A stretch of 64,000 nt of DNA from Candidatus Kapaibacterium sp. Its GTDB lineage: Bacteria > Bacteroidota > Ignavibacteria > Kapaibacteriales > UBA4661. Positions within the stretch are counted from its first letter, which is position 1. The number at the start of each line of letters is the position of its first letter. The DNA lies in NCBI GenBank assembly GCA_004292595.1, contig RDXM01000084.1, forward strand, positions 1 to 64,000, in the 5' to 3' direction. Positions 1-8,472 of this stretch are shown here, in pieces. The notes beneath the pieces are model-generated. The model searched no databases. It was not told where the DNA came from and saw only the letters and a list, made by a program, of their open reading frames with translations. A program made the position numbers and the translations under genes.

Positions 1-157
1 GACTTCATCCATTGTTGATGTTTTCTGCATTTTCATCATCTTCATCCATTCCATCATCTTCATCTGCGTCCTAAAAAATCATGACCTGACTAGTTACAAT
101 ATCTTTTGTCTAAATACTGGGGTTTATTCATCAAATCACCACGCAACATCAAGCACC
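1..157. other. Low-complexity CTTCATCC-rich leader region
   Basis: No gene could be supported here. The first 70 bases are a degenerate run of CTTCATC/CATCATC words, resembling the pyrimidine-rich repeats seen near 38.8 and 51.1 kb. On the minus strand the run could be read as the start of a protein leaving the window, rich in Met and Lys, but that reading is repeat-like and not convincing. The remainder is probably the leader and promoter region of the oxidoreductase gene that follows. Confidence 0.4.
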
Positions 158-1165
158 ATGAAAGCACTCCGCCTCTACGAAGCCACCGAGCAACGCATTG
201 CGATTGACGACATCCCACGCCCTGAACTCGCCGAAGGGCAAGCACTGGTGCGCCTTCGCGCTGCCGCGCTCAATCACCGCGACGAGTGGATTCGCAAAGG
301 ACAATACGGAAAGCTCCGCTACGGCGCGGTTCTTGGCTCGGATGGCTGCGGCGTTGTGGAAGAAATTGCCAGTACCGACTACGAAGCCCACAAACACTGG
401 CTTGGCAAAGAAGTCATTATCAATCCGTCGCTTGGATGGGGCAATAATCCTCGTGTTCAAGACCGCGCATACCATATTTTGGGAATGCCGAGCGATGGCA
501 CATTTGCCGAATACTGCGCTGTTCCCCTTGCAAATCTTCACCCCAAACCCCAGCATTTATCGGATGTTCAAGCTGCTGCTTTGCCGCTTGCTGGACTAAC
601 CGCATTTCGCGCCGTAAGCACGCAGGGAGAAATTTCCGCAGGACAAAACGTGCTTGTAACAGGCATTGGCGGCGGTGTGGCGCAGTTTGCGGCGCAATTC
701 GCACTTGCGCTTGGTGCGAAAGTGTTGTGTACGTCGGGCGACGAGCAAAAGCTCCAGAAAGCCCGTGAAATGGGCGTTCATGGGGCGTACAATTACAAAA
801 GTAGCGATTGGCAAAAAGCATTGCTCCAAGAGCATGGCGAATGCGATGTGGTGATTGATTCTGCCGTTGGCGATAGCATTGACGCGCTCTTGGGGCTGCT
901 CGCTTTCGGCGGACGCTACGTGTTCTACGGCGCAACAAACGGTCGCCCAACGACGCTGAACGTGCAGATGATTTTTTGGAAGCAACTTCGCTTACAAGGC
1001 TCGACAATGGGCAATGACGCGGAGTTTGCGGAAATGCTGCGCTTTGTAGAGGCAAAAAAAATTATTCCTGCTGTTGATTCTGTATTTTCTTTTACCGATA
1101 TTGTTTCTGCCTTCGATACAATAGCGCGTGGCGGTCAGTTTGGCAAATTGGTGGTGCGGTTTTGA
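158..1165 (+). CDS. MDR-family zinc-type alcohol dehydrogenase / quinone oxidoreductase
   Basis: The 335-residue product has the layout of medium-chain dehydrogenase/reductases. A GroES-like N-terminal half (about residues 1-125) includes AALNHRDEWIRKGQY and LGSDGCGVVEE. A Rossmann nucleotide-binding half contains VLVTGIGGGVAQFAAQFA at about residues 165-182. These enzymes transfer hydride between NAD(P)H and an alcohol, enone or quinone. The structural-zinc cysteine cluster is not apparent, so the zinc-independent quinone-oxidoreductase branch is possible. The substrate cannot be read from sequence. The ATG follows a short leader, and the gene stands alone, separated from rsmB by a dispersed repeat. 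Confidence 0.88.
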   Translation: MKALRLYEATEQRIAIDDIPRPELAEGQALVRLRAAALNHRDEWIRKGQYGKLRYGAVLGSDGCGVVEEIASTDYEAHKHWLGKEVIINPSLGWGNNPRVQDRAYHILGMPSDGTFAEYCAVPLANLHPKPQHLSDVQAAALPLAGLTAFRAVSTQGEISAGQNVLVTGIGGGVAQFAAQFALALGAKVLCTSGDEQKLQKAREMGVHGAYNYKSSDWQKALLQEHGECDVVIDSAVGDSIDALLGLLAFGGRYVFYGATNGRPTTLNVQMIFWKQLRLQGSTMGNDAEFAEMLRFVEAKKIIPAVDSVFSFTDIVSAFDTIARGGQFGKLVVRF

Positions 1166-1184
1166 AAGTTATTTTTTATCATGC

Positions 1185-1260
1185 AGTGGCACAGACATTC
1201 TTGTCTGTGTTTTTTTCAAAACCCTCTCCAATACTCACAGACAAGAATGTCTGTGCCACT
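1185..1260. repeat. 78-bp-class palindromic repeat, copy 1
   Basis: Two perfect 25-bp inverted arms (1185-1209 and 1236-1260) flank a 26-base centre. Each arm is itself a hairpin: CACAGACATTCTTGTCTGTG has an 8-bp stem and TTCT loop. The element lies between two plus-strand genes. Matching copies are at 4556, 25440, 36201 and 49928. This is the cleanest copy in the window. Confidence 0.95.
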
Positions 1261-1357
1261 ATAAAAGCTGGTGTAAGCTGTCATTGAAAGTATTGCTGAT
1301 TTGTAGTTCATCATTTCTTCTACGTCCCTTTGTTGTTGGGATGTTTCCCTTTTTACT

Positions 1358-2893
1358 ATGCGTTTACCCTCACTTCTAGGGCATTCCGCCCAACTTCTGC
1401 GGATAATTGAACATTCCCCCCGACCCGCAGATGTGCTTGCTTCCGAGTATTTTCGTTCAAAAAAATACATTGGCGCGAAAGAACGCCGATTCATCGCGCA
1501 GGCGGTATTTTCCTCCTTGCGCGGACACAGCGTCTTTGCCTACTGTGCGCACGAAGCATTGAAGCACATTGCGCATGACACCGATGCGGTGAAAGCGCAT
1601 TTGCAGACGCATGGCAAAGTTGGCAAGCGCAGCAGCGCGGAAATGCTCTTCGATGAATTGGGCGTGATTACGGCGTGTTGCTTGGTGGGCAATCAAGTCG
1701 GCGTGGGCAATATGTTTGCGACCATTGAGCAATCGCTCGGCATTCCCTACCAAGACATTGAAGGACGCATCATTGCTTTAGGCGAGGCGTTTGGCGAGCG
1801 TGCTGCTATTTCGCAGGATGCTGGAGTGCAGTTTGCGGCGGCATTGTACGAGTATTGGGCAATGTTGCATGAAGAAATCGAAGCAATTTTTGATGCCGAT
1901 GAATTCCCCGAAGCCGCACAGGAGCTTATTGCCAAGCGATATGCCGTGCCGCGCTGGATTATGGAAGCATGGCAAGAGGAATCCATTCCGCCGCACCACG
2001 ACTGGTTTCAAGCGGTGGAATTAGCCGCATCGCTCCTCAGTGCAGCACCGCTTTCGCTGCGAGTAAATATGCTTGGTGCAGACCGCACGGCTGTACTGGA
2101 AATTTTGCGTAGCGACGGCGTAACAGCCCGCGAAGGCAAGCTCTCACCACATTGCATCACCTCCGAGCAGCGTGTAAACTTGACCGCAACAAACTTATAC
2201 CGCGAAGGCACGATTGAAATTCAAGACGAAGCAAGCCAGCTAGCGGGGTTCGCGCTCGCGCCGCAGCAGGGCTGGCGTGTGCTGGATGCGTGTGCGGGAG
2301 CGGGCGGGAAGTCGCTCCACATCGGGGTTTTGCAGAAAAATCGCGGCGAAATTATTGCCTCCGATGTGGAATACCAACGCTTGAAGGAATTGCCTGTGCG
2401 AGCGCGGCGAAGCGGGCTGACGAACATTTCTACCGTGCAGCTCACAAGCAAAATCACAACCAACGCACTTCCCGAACAGCTCCAACGCTACAAAGCCCAA
2501 TGCGATGCGGTCATTGTCGATGCGCCCTGCTCTGGCATGGGAACAGTGCGCCGAATGCCGATGACGAAGTGGCGGCTCACGCCCGACCTCCTGCGCAAAC
2601 ACGCCCAGAAGCAGCTTGAAATCTTGCAGTCTTTCGCTCCTGCGGTGAAAGACGACGGCGTGTTGCTCTATTCTACCTGTTCGCTCATGCCGCAAGAAAA
2701 CGAGCACGTTGTTCGCGCATTTTTGGCGGCAAACCCAGATTTTACGCCAGAAGCACTCGCTCCACATTTTGCAGAAAACAACGTCCACATTCCAGGTTTG
2801 CATAAAGACGTAGCAATGCTCACGCTCACACCCGCGCAGCACGGCACCGATGGCTTCTTTGTGGCGCGGTTGCGGAAAAACGGCAATGCGTGA
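1358..2893 (+). CDS. rsmB: 16S rRNA (cytosine-C5) methyltransferase RsmB/Sun family
   Basis: The 511-residue protein matches the RsmB/NOL1-NOP2-Sun family, SAM-dependent enzymes that methylate C5 of a cytosine in 16S rRNA. The N-terminal third is a helical NusB-like RNA-binding region. The Rossmann methyltransferase domain follows, with the SAM-binding CAGAGGKSLH (about residue 312), the catalytic-cysteine motif DAPCSGMGTVRR (about residue 390) and the second conserved cysteine in STCSLMPQENE (about residue 441). The ATG at 1358 lies 97 bases after the repeat. The length is slightly above the usual 430-450 because the N-terminal region is longer. The stop is followed at once by hairpin repeats. 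Confidence 0.93.
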   Translation: MRLPSLLGHSAQLLRIIEHSPRPADVLASEYFRSKKYIGAKERRFIAQAVFSSLRGHSVFAYCAHEALKHIAHDTDAVKAHLQTHGKVGKRSSAEMLFDELGVITACCLVGNQVGVGNMFATIEQSLGIPYQDIEGRIIALGEAFGERAAISQDAGVQFAAALYEYWAMLHEEIEAIFDADEFPEAAQELIAKRYAVPRWIMEAWQEESIPPHHDWFQAVELAASLLSAAPLSLRVNMLGADRTAVLEILRSDGVTAREGKLSPHCITSEQRVNLTATNLYREGTIEIQDEASQLAGFALAPQQGWRVLDACAGAGGKSLHIGVLQKNRGEIIASDVEYQRLKELPVRARRSGLTNISTVQLTSKITTNALPEQLQRYKAQCDAVIVDAPCSGMGTVRRMPMTKWRLTPDLLRKHAQKQLEILQSFAPAVKDDGVLLYSTCSLMPQENEHVVRAFLAANPDFTPEALAPHFAENNVHIPGLHKDVAMLTLTPAQHGTDGFFVARLRKNGNA

Positions 2894-2894
2894 T

Positions 2895-2952
2895 TGTACA
2901 GCCTACGCTGTACAGCCTACGTGAGGCTCTCGCGTCCCAGCGAGGGTCTCAC
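2895..2952. repeat. Tandem hairpins between rsmB and the OstA gene
   Basis: Two adjacent inverted repeats lie directly after the rsmB stop. The first (2895-2914) is TGTACAGC-CTAC-GCTGTACA, a perfect 8-bp stem. The second (2921-2952) pairs GTGAGGCTCTCGC with GCGAGGGTCTCAC, with two G-T wobbles. No T-run follows, so intrinsic termination is doubtful. A dispersed repeat or an mRNA-stabilising structure is as likely. Confidence 0.7.
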
Positions 2953-3009
2953 TTTGCCAGCCCAAGTTCCACTTCTCCAGTCAAAGATTTCACTCCTCAC
3001 ATTTGCTCC

Positions 3010-4515
3010 ATGCTGCACCGATTCTTGTTCTCCCTTCTCTGTCTGTGCCTCCAAGCCGCACCAATACTAGCGCAAGAAGCCGACGACGTGCAACCAAATA
3101 CACCGCTTTTCCTCCAAGCAGAAAAGCTCATTGGCAATGTCGGTGCGACGGGCGGATTTACACGGGAATTGATTGGCAATGTGGTCTTAACGCAAGGTCC
3201 TGTGCGAATTACCTGCAATCGCGCGATGCACTACGTCGAGCAGAATCGCGCCGATGTGTTTGGCAACGTCGTCCTCACGCAAGGCGCAACCACGATGAAA
3301 GCCGCAGAAGGCACGTATGATGGCGCGGCGCGGGTGATTTCTGGCAGAGGCGGCGTAGAACTCTTCGATGGAAAATCAAACCTGAAAGCCCGCACGGGAA
3401 GCTATTCTACGGCAGTAAAGCAAGCGCGATTTTTTGGCAAAGTCCGCATTGAAAACGATTCGCTCATCATCACTGCTGATTCGCTCGAATATCACCGCGC
3501 AACGCAAAATAGCTTTGCAAACGGTATGGTTACTGCGCAAGGAAAGTTTACAAGCGCGTATTTGCAAGGCGATTCGCTCACCAACATCCACGCCGACCGC
3601 TACACGCGCGTCAGCAACTACGCTGGACACGGGCAAGCAATGGTCAGCCAGATAGATACCGTGCGGGATGCAGAAAATAGTGCAGATTCGTCCAGCAATA
3701 AAGAGCCTTCTTCGCCAAAAAATATTGAAAAAAAATTAGAAAAAATTACGAAGAAAAATACTCCTGTGCGGCTTGACACCTTGTGTATAGCTGGACAAAT
3801 GCTAGAAGGATTTCGCAAGGATAGCAACGAAGTGTATATTGCAGTTGGCGCAGTGCAGATGACACGCGGACGGCTTGCAGGACGCGCAGAACGGGCAGTC
3901 TATGAAAAGACCTTCGAGCGCATTCGTTTGTATGCCACAACCACCGCTACGCCTATTTTGTGGCTCGATTCCACGCAACTACGCGGCGATTCGGTGTTTA
4001 TTCAACTCCGCAACAAGCAGCTTGACTGCATCACCGCTTACGACAACGCTTTTGCCGCAACCAAGAACGATACCGCGCACCAAGACCGCATTGACCAGCT
4101 TTCGGGCGAAAATATCATCATCAACATTCAGCGCGACACAATGCGTTCAATTTCTGCTGAAGGAAAAGCATTTAATGTGTATTTTGCGCAATCCGAAAGC
4201 GAGGACAGCATCCGCACAAAACAGCCCGATGGCGCGGTAAAAAACGCCGCCGACACCGTGCGCGTCCTCTTCGAGCGCGGTGAATTAGATAACATTCTCT
4301 GGCGCGGAAAAGTAGAAGGCGAATATATTCCCGAATCCATTGCCCGAAAGCAGCTTCAAACCTTGCGTTTGAAGGGTTTTGAATGGTTTTTGAATCGCCC
4401 TACGTTGTGGCGCGGCATGACGCAAGGCGTAGAACGGGCAAGCCCACCAGTACAGGCTTCTCAGGCAGTTCCTTTGGTGAAGAAAAAGGAGAAATTGCCA
4501 CTACGCAAGCAATAG
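3010..4515 (+). CDS. OstA/LptA-like organic solvent tolerance protein
   Basis: The product is 501 residues from the ATG at 3010, where a clear signal peptide (MLHRFLFSLLCLCLQAAPIL-AQ) begins. An upstream in-frame ATG at 2890 would translate hairpin repeats and was not chosen. Two blocks of short repeating beta-strand units of OstA type (GNVVLTQGPVRITCN, GNVVLTQGATTMKAAEGTY, and later GAVQMTRGRLAGRAERAVYE) suggest the beta-jellyroll of LptA/LptD-N, which carries LPS across the periplasm. A charged low-complexity linker near residues 220-250 separates them. In Bacteroidota such tandem OstA proteins are common near the LPS export genes. Function is inferred from fold-like repeats only. Confidence 0.75.
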   Translation: MLHRFLFSLLCLCLQAAPILAQEADDVQPNTPLFLQAEKLIGNVGATGGFTRELIGNVVLTQGPVRITCNRAMHYVEQNRADVFGNVVLTQGATTMKAAEGTYDGAARVISGRGGVELFDGKSNLKARTGSYSTAVKQARFFGKVRIENDSLIITADSLEYHRATQNSFANGMVTAQGKFTSAYLQGDSLTNIHADRYTRVSNYAGHGQAMVSQIDTVRDAENSADSSSNKEPSSPKNIEKKLEKITKKNTPVRLDTLCIAGQMLEGFRKDSNEVYIAVGAVQMTRGRLAGRAERAVYEKTFERIRLYATTTATPILWLDSTQLRGDSVFIQLRNKQLDCITAYDNAFAATKNDTAHQDRIDQLSGENIIINIQRDTMRSISAEGKAFNVYFAQSESEDSIRTKQPDGAVKNAADTVRVLFERGELDNILWRGKVEGEYIPESIARKQLQTLRLKGFEWFLNRPTLWRGMTQGVERASPPVQASQAVPLVKKKEKLPLRKQ

Positions 4516-4555
4516 AATACTCAAAAATCTAAGTAGATAATCTTCAAAAATATTT

Positions 4556-4633
4556 AGTGGCACAGACATTCTTGTCTGTGAGTATTCATGAGAATTTCAA
4601 GCGACCAACACAGACAAGAAGTCTCAAGCCACT
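4556..4633. repeat. 78-bp-class palindromic repeat, copy 2
   Basis: The left arm is the canonical CACAGACATTCTTGTCTGTG type. The right arm (4609-4633) is a different variant ending in CAAGCCACT, with its own small stem AGAC-AAGAA-GTCT. The centre retains the TTTCAAGCGAC word shared with copies 3, 4 and 5. A GTG inside this repeat opens the malQ reading frame early, but that start is not credible. Confidence 0.88.
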
Positions 4634-4718
4634 GCTGACTTTTGCCGCTTTTTTTGTTCAATTCAAACAAGTATTACATCTCATTCTTTCCTCAATTTTC
4701 CTAAACTCCATAATCCTT

Positions 4719-6281
4719 ATGGCTCTTTCTTCTTATCAACGTCTTTTTTCGCGCTCGGCAGGCGTTCTGGCGCATATTACCTCGCTTCCGGGACGCTTCG
4801 GCATTGGCGATATGGGCAAATCTGCCTACCAGTTCGTGGATTTTTGCAATGCCGCGCAATTACGCCTCTGGCAGGTGCTTCCGCTTACGCCGACAGGCTA
4901 CGGCAACAGCCCCTATTATTCCTATTCCGCAATGGCGGGAAATCATCTGCTCATCAGCCCTGACGGCTTGAAAGAGCGTGGTTTTTTGAGCGAGAGCGAC
5001 CTTGCAAATGTGCCACATTTCCCCGACAACCGCGTGGATTATGGCGCGATGATTCCCTTCAAAATGGGCTTGTTCGAGAAAGCACTCGCAAATTTCCAAG
5101 CAAATGCATCCAAAGAAGAGCGCAAAAACTATGAGAAGTACTGCAAAGACAATAGCGCGTGGTTGGAAGATTTCGCACTCTACGTCGCGCTAAAAACGGC
5201 GAAATACGACGGTCAGCCGTGGGATAAATGGGAACAGCCCGACCGTTTCTTGGAGAAAAAAGCAATGGACGCGGCTCGTAAAAACTACGCGCATCTCATT
5301 AATTTGCACAAATTTTTGCAATATGAATTTAGTGTACAATGGGCATCATTGCGCAAATATGCCAACAGCAAAGGCGTTGCGTTTGTGGGCGATATTCCAA
5401 TTTTCGTTGCGTATGATTCCGCCGATGTCTGGTCGAAAAAAGATGTATTCCGCTTGGACGACAACGCCATGCCGACGCACGTCGCAGGAGTGCCGCCCGA
5501 TTACTTCTCTGCAACAGGACAACTCTGGGGCAACCCGCACTACAACTGGGCAAACATGGAAAAAGATAAGTTTCAATGGTGGGGCGACCGCTTTGAGAAA
5601 TGCTTTGAATTGTACGACGTTGTGCGCGTGGACCATTTTCGTGGGTTCCAGGCGTATTGGGAAGTGCCGTTTGGTATGCCGAATGCCATGAAAGGCACGT
5701 GGCAGCTTGCTCCGGGACAAAAACTTTTTAGCGCAATGAAAAAGCGATTTAAGGAATTGCCTGTGATTGCAGAAGATTTAGGCTTAATCACGCCTGAAGT
5801 AACGGCGTTGCGCAAGGAGTTTGGAATGCCCGGCATGAAAATTCTGCAATTCGGCTACGAAGGCGGCGACCCTAGCGACGGATTCCTTCCGCACAACTAC
5901 GAGACCGATTGCGCCACCTACACTGGCACCCACGACAACGACACCACGCTCGGCTGGTTCCGCTCCTGCACTGACGACCGCAAGCGCAATGCTCTTGATT
6001 ACTTGCGTGCAAGCAGCGAGCAGGAAGTGGTCTGGGAAATGATTCGCGCTGGATATTTATCAACGGCACTCTTTGCAATTTTTCCCTTGCAAGATATTCT
6101 TACGCAGGACTCCAGTTCGCGGATGAATTCGCCTGGAAAGGCTGATGGGAACTGGGAATATCGCTTATTGCCGAATCAACTCGGCGAATGGCACGTGAAT
6201 ATGCTCGCAAAACTTGGCAAGCTCTCCAACCGCCTTGAGCCTGTCGAAAAAGAGCCAGTAAAACTAGAATCAACGTTGTAA
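4719..6281 (+). CDS. malQ: 4-alpha-glucanotransferase (amylomaltase), GH77
   Basis: The 520-residue product from the ATG at 4719 matches amylomaltase/disproportionating enzyme, which transfers maltodextrin segments between 1,4-alpha-glucans in the cytoplasm. Hallmarks are SPYYSYSAMAGNHLLISP, GDIPIFVAYDSADVW, VRVDHFRGFQAYWEVP with the nucleophile Asp, VIAEDLGLITPEV with the acid/base Glu, and YTGTHDNDTTLGWF. The length is normal for the short bacterial (DPE1-like) type. The frame is open back to 4557, but those 54 codons translate a dispersed repeat. The gene suggests glycogen or maltodextrin turnover; no glycogen gene is adjacent. Confidence 0.96.
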   Translation: MALSSYQRLFSRSAGVLAHITSLPGRFGIGDMGKSAYQFVDFCNAAQLRLWQVLPLTPTGYGNSPYYSYSAMAGNHLLISPDGLKERGFLSESDLANVPHFPDNRVDYGAMIPFKMGLFEKALANFQANASKEERKNYEKYCKDNSAWLEDFALYVALKTAKYDGQPWDKWEQPDRFLEKKAMDAARKNYAHLINLHKFLQYEFSVQWASLRKYANSKGVAFVGDIPIFVAYDSADVWSKKDVFRLDDNAMPTHVAGVPPDYFSATGQLWGNPHYNWANMEKDKFQWWGDRFEKCFELYDVVRVDHFRGFQAYWEVPFGMPNAMKGTWQLAPGQKLFSAMKKRFKELPVIAEDLGLITPEVTALRKEFGMPGMKILQFGYEGGDPSDGFLPHNYETDCATYTGTHDNDTTLGWFRSCTDDRKRNALDYLRASSEQEVVWEMIRAGYLSTALFAIFPLQDILTQDSSSRMNSPGKADGNWEYRLLPNQLGEWHVNMLAKLGKLSNRLEPVEKEPVKLESTL

Positions 6282-6595
6282 AATAAGCTGCAAGATTGAT
6301 AAATACTTGCGTTCTCGCCCGATGATAGCAAAAGATGGTAAAAATTTTCCTCTTTTGCTGCATCGGGCGTAATGTTTTGAACAAAAAAAAGAGAAAACTG
6401 GCACGTTGTTTGACAGATGAAAAGAGTGTGCATAACTTTTTCTACGATAATTGAGCAGACGTTATGCCATGAGAAAAGAAACCGTGCGCAATAGCATTTG
6501 CATTTTTCGCGCTGAATTTCGTATCTTCCATAACGTTGTCGCAGCAAATATAATCACAGCAACAAATCTCGCTCGTCTATTTTCGGGAGAATACT
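6282..6595. other. Intergenic region malQ to antitoxin
   Basis: This stretch of 314 bases holds the stem-loop at 6316-6369 near its start. The remainder is AT-rich and should include the promoter of the toxin-antitoxin pair. GGGAG lies a few bases before the antitoxin ATG and is a good ribosome binding site. No further gene is evident. Confidence 0.5.
6316..6369. terminator. Long stem-loop after malQ
   Basis: CGCCCGATG (6316-6324) pairs perfectly with CATCGGGCG (6361-6369), and inside it AGCAAAAG pairs with CTTTTGCT, giving a long extended hairpin. It lies 34 bases after the malQ stop. No uninterrupted T-run follows, so it may be a transcript-end processing or stabilising structure instead of a strict intrinsic terminator. 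Confidence 0.5.
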
Positions 6596-6853
6596 ATGGC
6601 TTTCCAAAATTCCAATGTCAATGCAAAACTAAACTTTCTTATTGACGAAAGTGCAAGTTTTATACGCCGCTATATGGATGAATTACAAGGACATAAGGTG
6701 CGCCAAGCCTCGCTGGAACGCCTTGTCAAGGGAGCAGACGGATTTGCTACGCCGGGCGAAGTCTATCGCCCATTTTCCAAGTTTTCTCCCGTCGAACCGA
6801 TTGCCAAAGCCGGCGAACACTCTTCTGAACTTCTCATTAAGGGACGACAATGA
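6596..6853 (+). CDS. Putative type II antitoxin partner of PIN toxin
   Basis: This 85-residue protein directly precedes the PIN-domain gene and overlaps it by ATGA (6850-6853), the usual translational coupling of type II toxin-antitoxin pairs. A GGGAG ribosome binding site precedes the ATG. I recognise no standard AbrB, Phd or RHH motif. The N-terminal half is helical and charged (SASFIRRYMDELQG, RQASLERLVKG) and the C-terminal half is Pro/Gly-rich and probably disordered, as expected for a toxin-wrapping tail. The antitoxin role is inferred from position. Confidence 0.65.
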   Translation: MAFQNSNVNAKLNFLIDESASFIRRYMDELQGHKVRQASLERLVKGADGFATPGEVYRPFSKFSPVEPIAKAGEHSSELLIKGRQ

Positions 6854-7302
6854 CACTGTACTATCTTGATTCTTCCGCATGGCTTCAATACTACGTCCGT
6901 GAGCAAGGCTCGGAGAGAGTTGCAGCTTTATTTCAGTCGTCGGTCGCGCTTGCGTGTTCGTCGTTTGGTTTTGTTGAAGTGGTCGTTACCCTCAGCCGTT
7001 TAGCGCATTCGGGGGCAATTTCCCACGAAGATTTGTTGCAGAAAATTCACGACCTCGAAAATGACTGGACGCAATTTCTCCAAGTTTCTGCTTCATCGGC
7101 AGTTATCAAACACGCTGAACAGTCTGCCTTGAAGTACAATCTTTCGCCAGAACGTGCCTTGCACATCGCGTCATTGCTTGCTGTGCAAGAACGCACGGGC
7201 GCAAGCGACAACACCGTTACGCTTGTTTCGACCGATACCGAATTGCTTGTAACGGCGCAAAAATATGGCATTCCGGGCATGAATCCTTCCGAAGCGTCGT
7301 AA
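6850..7302 (+). CDS. vapC: PIN-domain ribonuclease toxin, VapC-like
   Basis: The 150-residue product has the PIN fold. MTLYYLDSSAWLQYY supplies the first metal-binding Asp at residue 7, FGFVEVVVTLSRL the conserved Glu, and VSTDTELLVTAQKYG the late Asp region. The middle reads SPERALHIASLLAVQ, in the position of the usual D-A-x-H-x-A motif, with Ala and Leu where an Asp is often found, so one acidic ligand may be missing or shifted. VapC proteins are Mg-dependent endoribonucleases that cut tRNA or rRNA. It is coupled to the upstream antitoxin by a 4-base overlap. Confidence 0.82.
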   Translation: MTLYYLDSSAWLQYYVREQGSERVAALFQSSVALACSSFGFVEVVVTLSRLAHSGAISHEDLLQKIHDLENDWTQFLQVSASSAVIKHAEQSALKYNLSPERALHIASLLAVQERTGASDNTVTLVSTDTELLVTAQKYGIPGMNPSEAS

Positions 7303-7349
7303 ATACCTGCATTTGCCTTTCTTCCATTCACGTTTTTTGTAGAGATATT

Positions 7350-8324
7350 TTGTCCAACGCTCCACACGATACTTCTTCCCTGTCCCAGCACTCACGCGCC
7401 CTCGCGTTGCTTGCTCTCACGGCAGTATTGTGGAGTTCGGGTGGCTTTTTGATAAAGCTCATTTCGTGGAATGCCTTCTGTATTGCTGGAATGCGCGGTG
7501 CGATTGCCGCCGCCTGTATCGCGCTGCTCATGCGCAAACATCTCGTGTTCAATCCTACGCGCCTTTCCTTCTATGAACGCTGCGCCGCCCTTGTTTATAC
7601 CTCAACCGTAACACTCTTCGTCTCGGCAACAAAGCTCACAACCGCCGCCAATGCTATCTTGCTGCAATATACGGCACCCGTTTATGTGGCAATTTTTGGT
7701 GCATGGTTTTTGAGTGAACGCACCGACAAACGAGACTGGATAACGCTTGCAGCCGTTCTCTGCGGTATGGTGCTGTTTTTTGTGGAAGGCTTATCGGCAG
7801 ATAATATGCTAGGAAATTGCCTCGCGCTTCTGAGCGGACTTAGTTTCGCGTGGCTTACGCTCTTTATGCGCAAAGAAGCACAAATACGCCATGCGCAGAC
7901 GATTTCTTTACAAAATACTTCTTCTATTTCTTCAAGCAATTCCTCCAATTCTGGCGTAAACGCTGTGTTTTGGGGCAATATTCTGACCGCGTGTATTGGT
8001 GCGCCTTTCGTGGTGCAATCTTTCCTTGGCGGTACGGCTCCTGTCTCTGGCGACGCGGCATGGCAAAGTTGGCTTGGATTGGTGCTTCTAGGCGTGTTTC
8101 AGCTTGGCATTTCCTACATTCTCTATGCTCGCGCCCTGCCGCACGTCAGCGCACTGGAAGCAATTTTGATTCCTGTTATAGAGCCGCTCCTGAATCCTGT
8201 CTGGGTTGCGATTGCAACAGGCGAAAAGCCGAGTTTTTATGCGGCATTGGGCGGTATTGTTGTCGTTGCTGCCATTACCGTTCGCAGTCTGCTTGCCCTT
8301 CGCGCACCCCGCACAAATCCTTGA
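7350..8324 (+). CDS. EamA/DMT-family transporter
   Basis: The 324-residue polytopic protein has about ten hydrophobic segments in two EamA-like halves, typical of drug/metabolite exporters of the inner membrane. Recognisable pieces are TAVLWSSGGFLIKLISWNAF and FISATKLTTAANAILLQYTAPVYVA-like helices in the first half, and LGVFQLGISYILYARALPHV with EAILIPVIEPLLNPVWVAI in the second. A Ser/Asn-rich cytoplasmic loop sits near residues 185-205. No ATG is available near the N terminus; the TTG at 7350 is the likely start. The substrate cannot be predicted. Confidence 0.85.
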   Translation: MSNAPHDTSSLSQHSRALALLALTAVLWSSGGFLIKLISWNAFCIAGMRGAIAAACIALLMRKHLVFNPTRLSFYERCAALVYTSTVTLFVSATKLTTAANAILLQYTAPVYVAIFGAWFLSERTDKRDWITLAAVLCGMVLFFVEGLSADNMLGNCLALLSGLSFAWLTLFMRKEAQIRHAQTISLQNTSSISSSNSSNSGVNAVFWGNILTACIGAPFVVQSFLGGTAPVSGDAAWQSWLGLVLLGVFQLGISYILYARALPHVSALEAILIPVIEPLLNPVWVAIATGEKPSFYAALGGIVVVAAITVRSLLALRAPRTNP

Positions 8325-8472
8325 TTTGGCAAAATATGTTTTAAAGTGTATTTTTGCACTGCTTGAGTTCCACAACGCTCTATTGCCGCATTCCTTCTCA
8401 TCATTTTCCTTCTCGTATTGCCCCTTGCACCGCGTTAATTCGCCCTTCTTTTCTGAACTGTTTGTCTTTTGT

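Noticed and set aside
420-1055. Long minus-strand reading frame opposite the MDR oxidoreductase gene
   Set aside because: It lies wholly inside a well-supported gene on the other strand, has an Arg/Pro/His-rich composition typical of antisense shadows and no recognisable motif.
2240-2842. 200-codon minus-strand frame inside rsmB
   Set aside because: It is antisense to the conserved methyltransferase domain and shows no domain or signal of its own.
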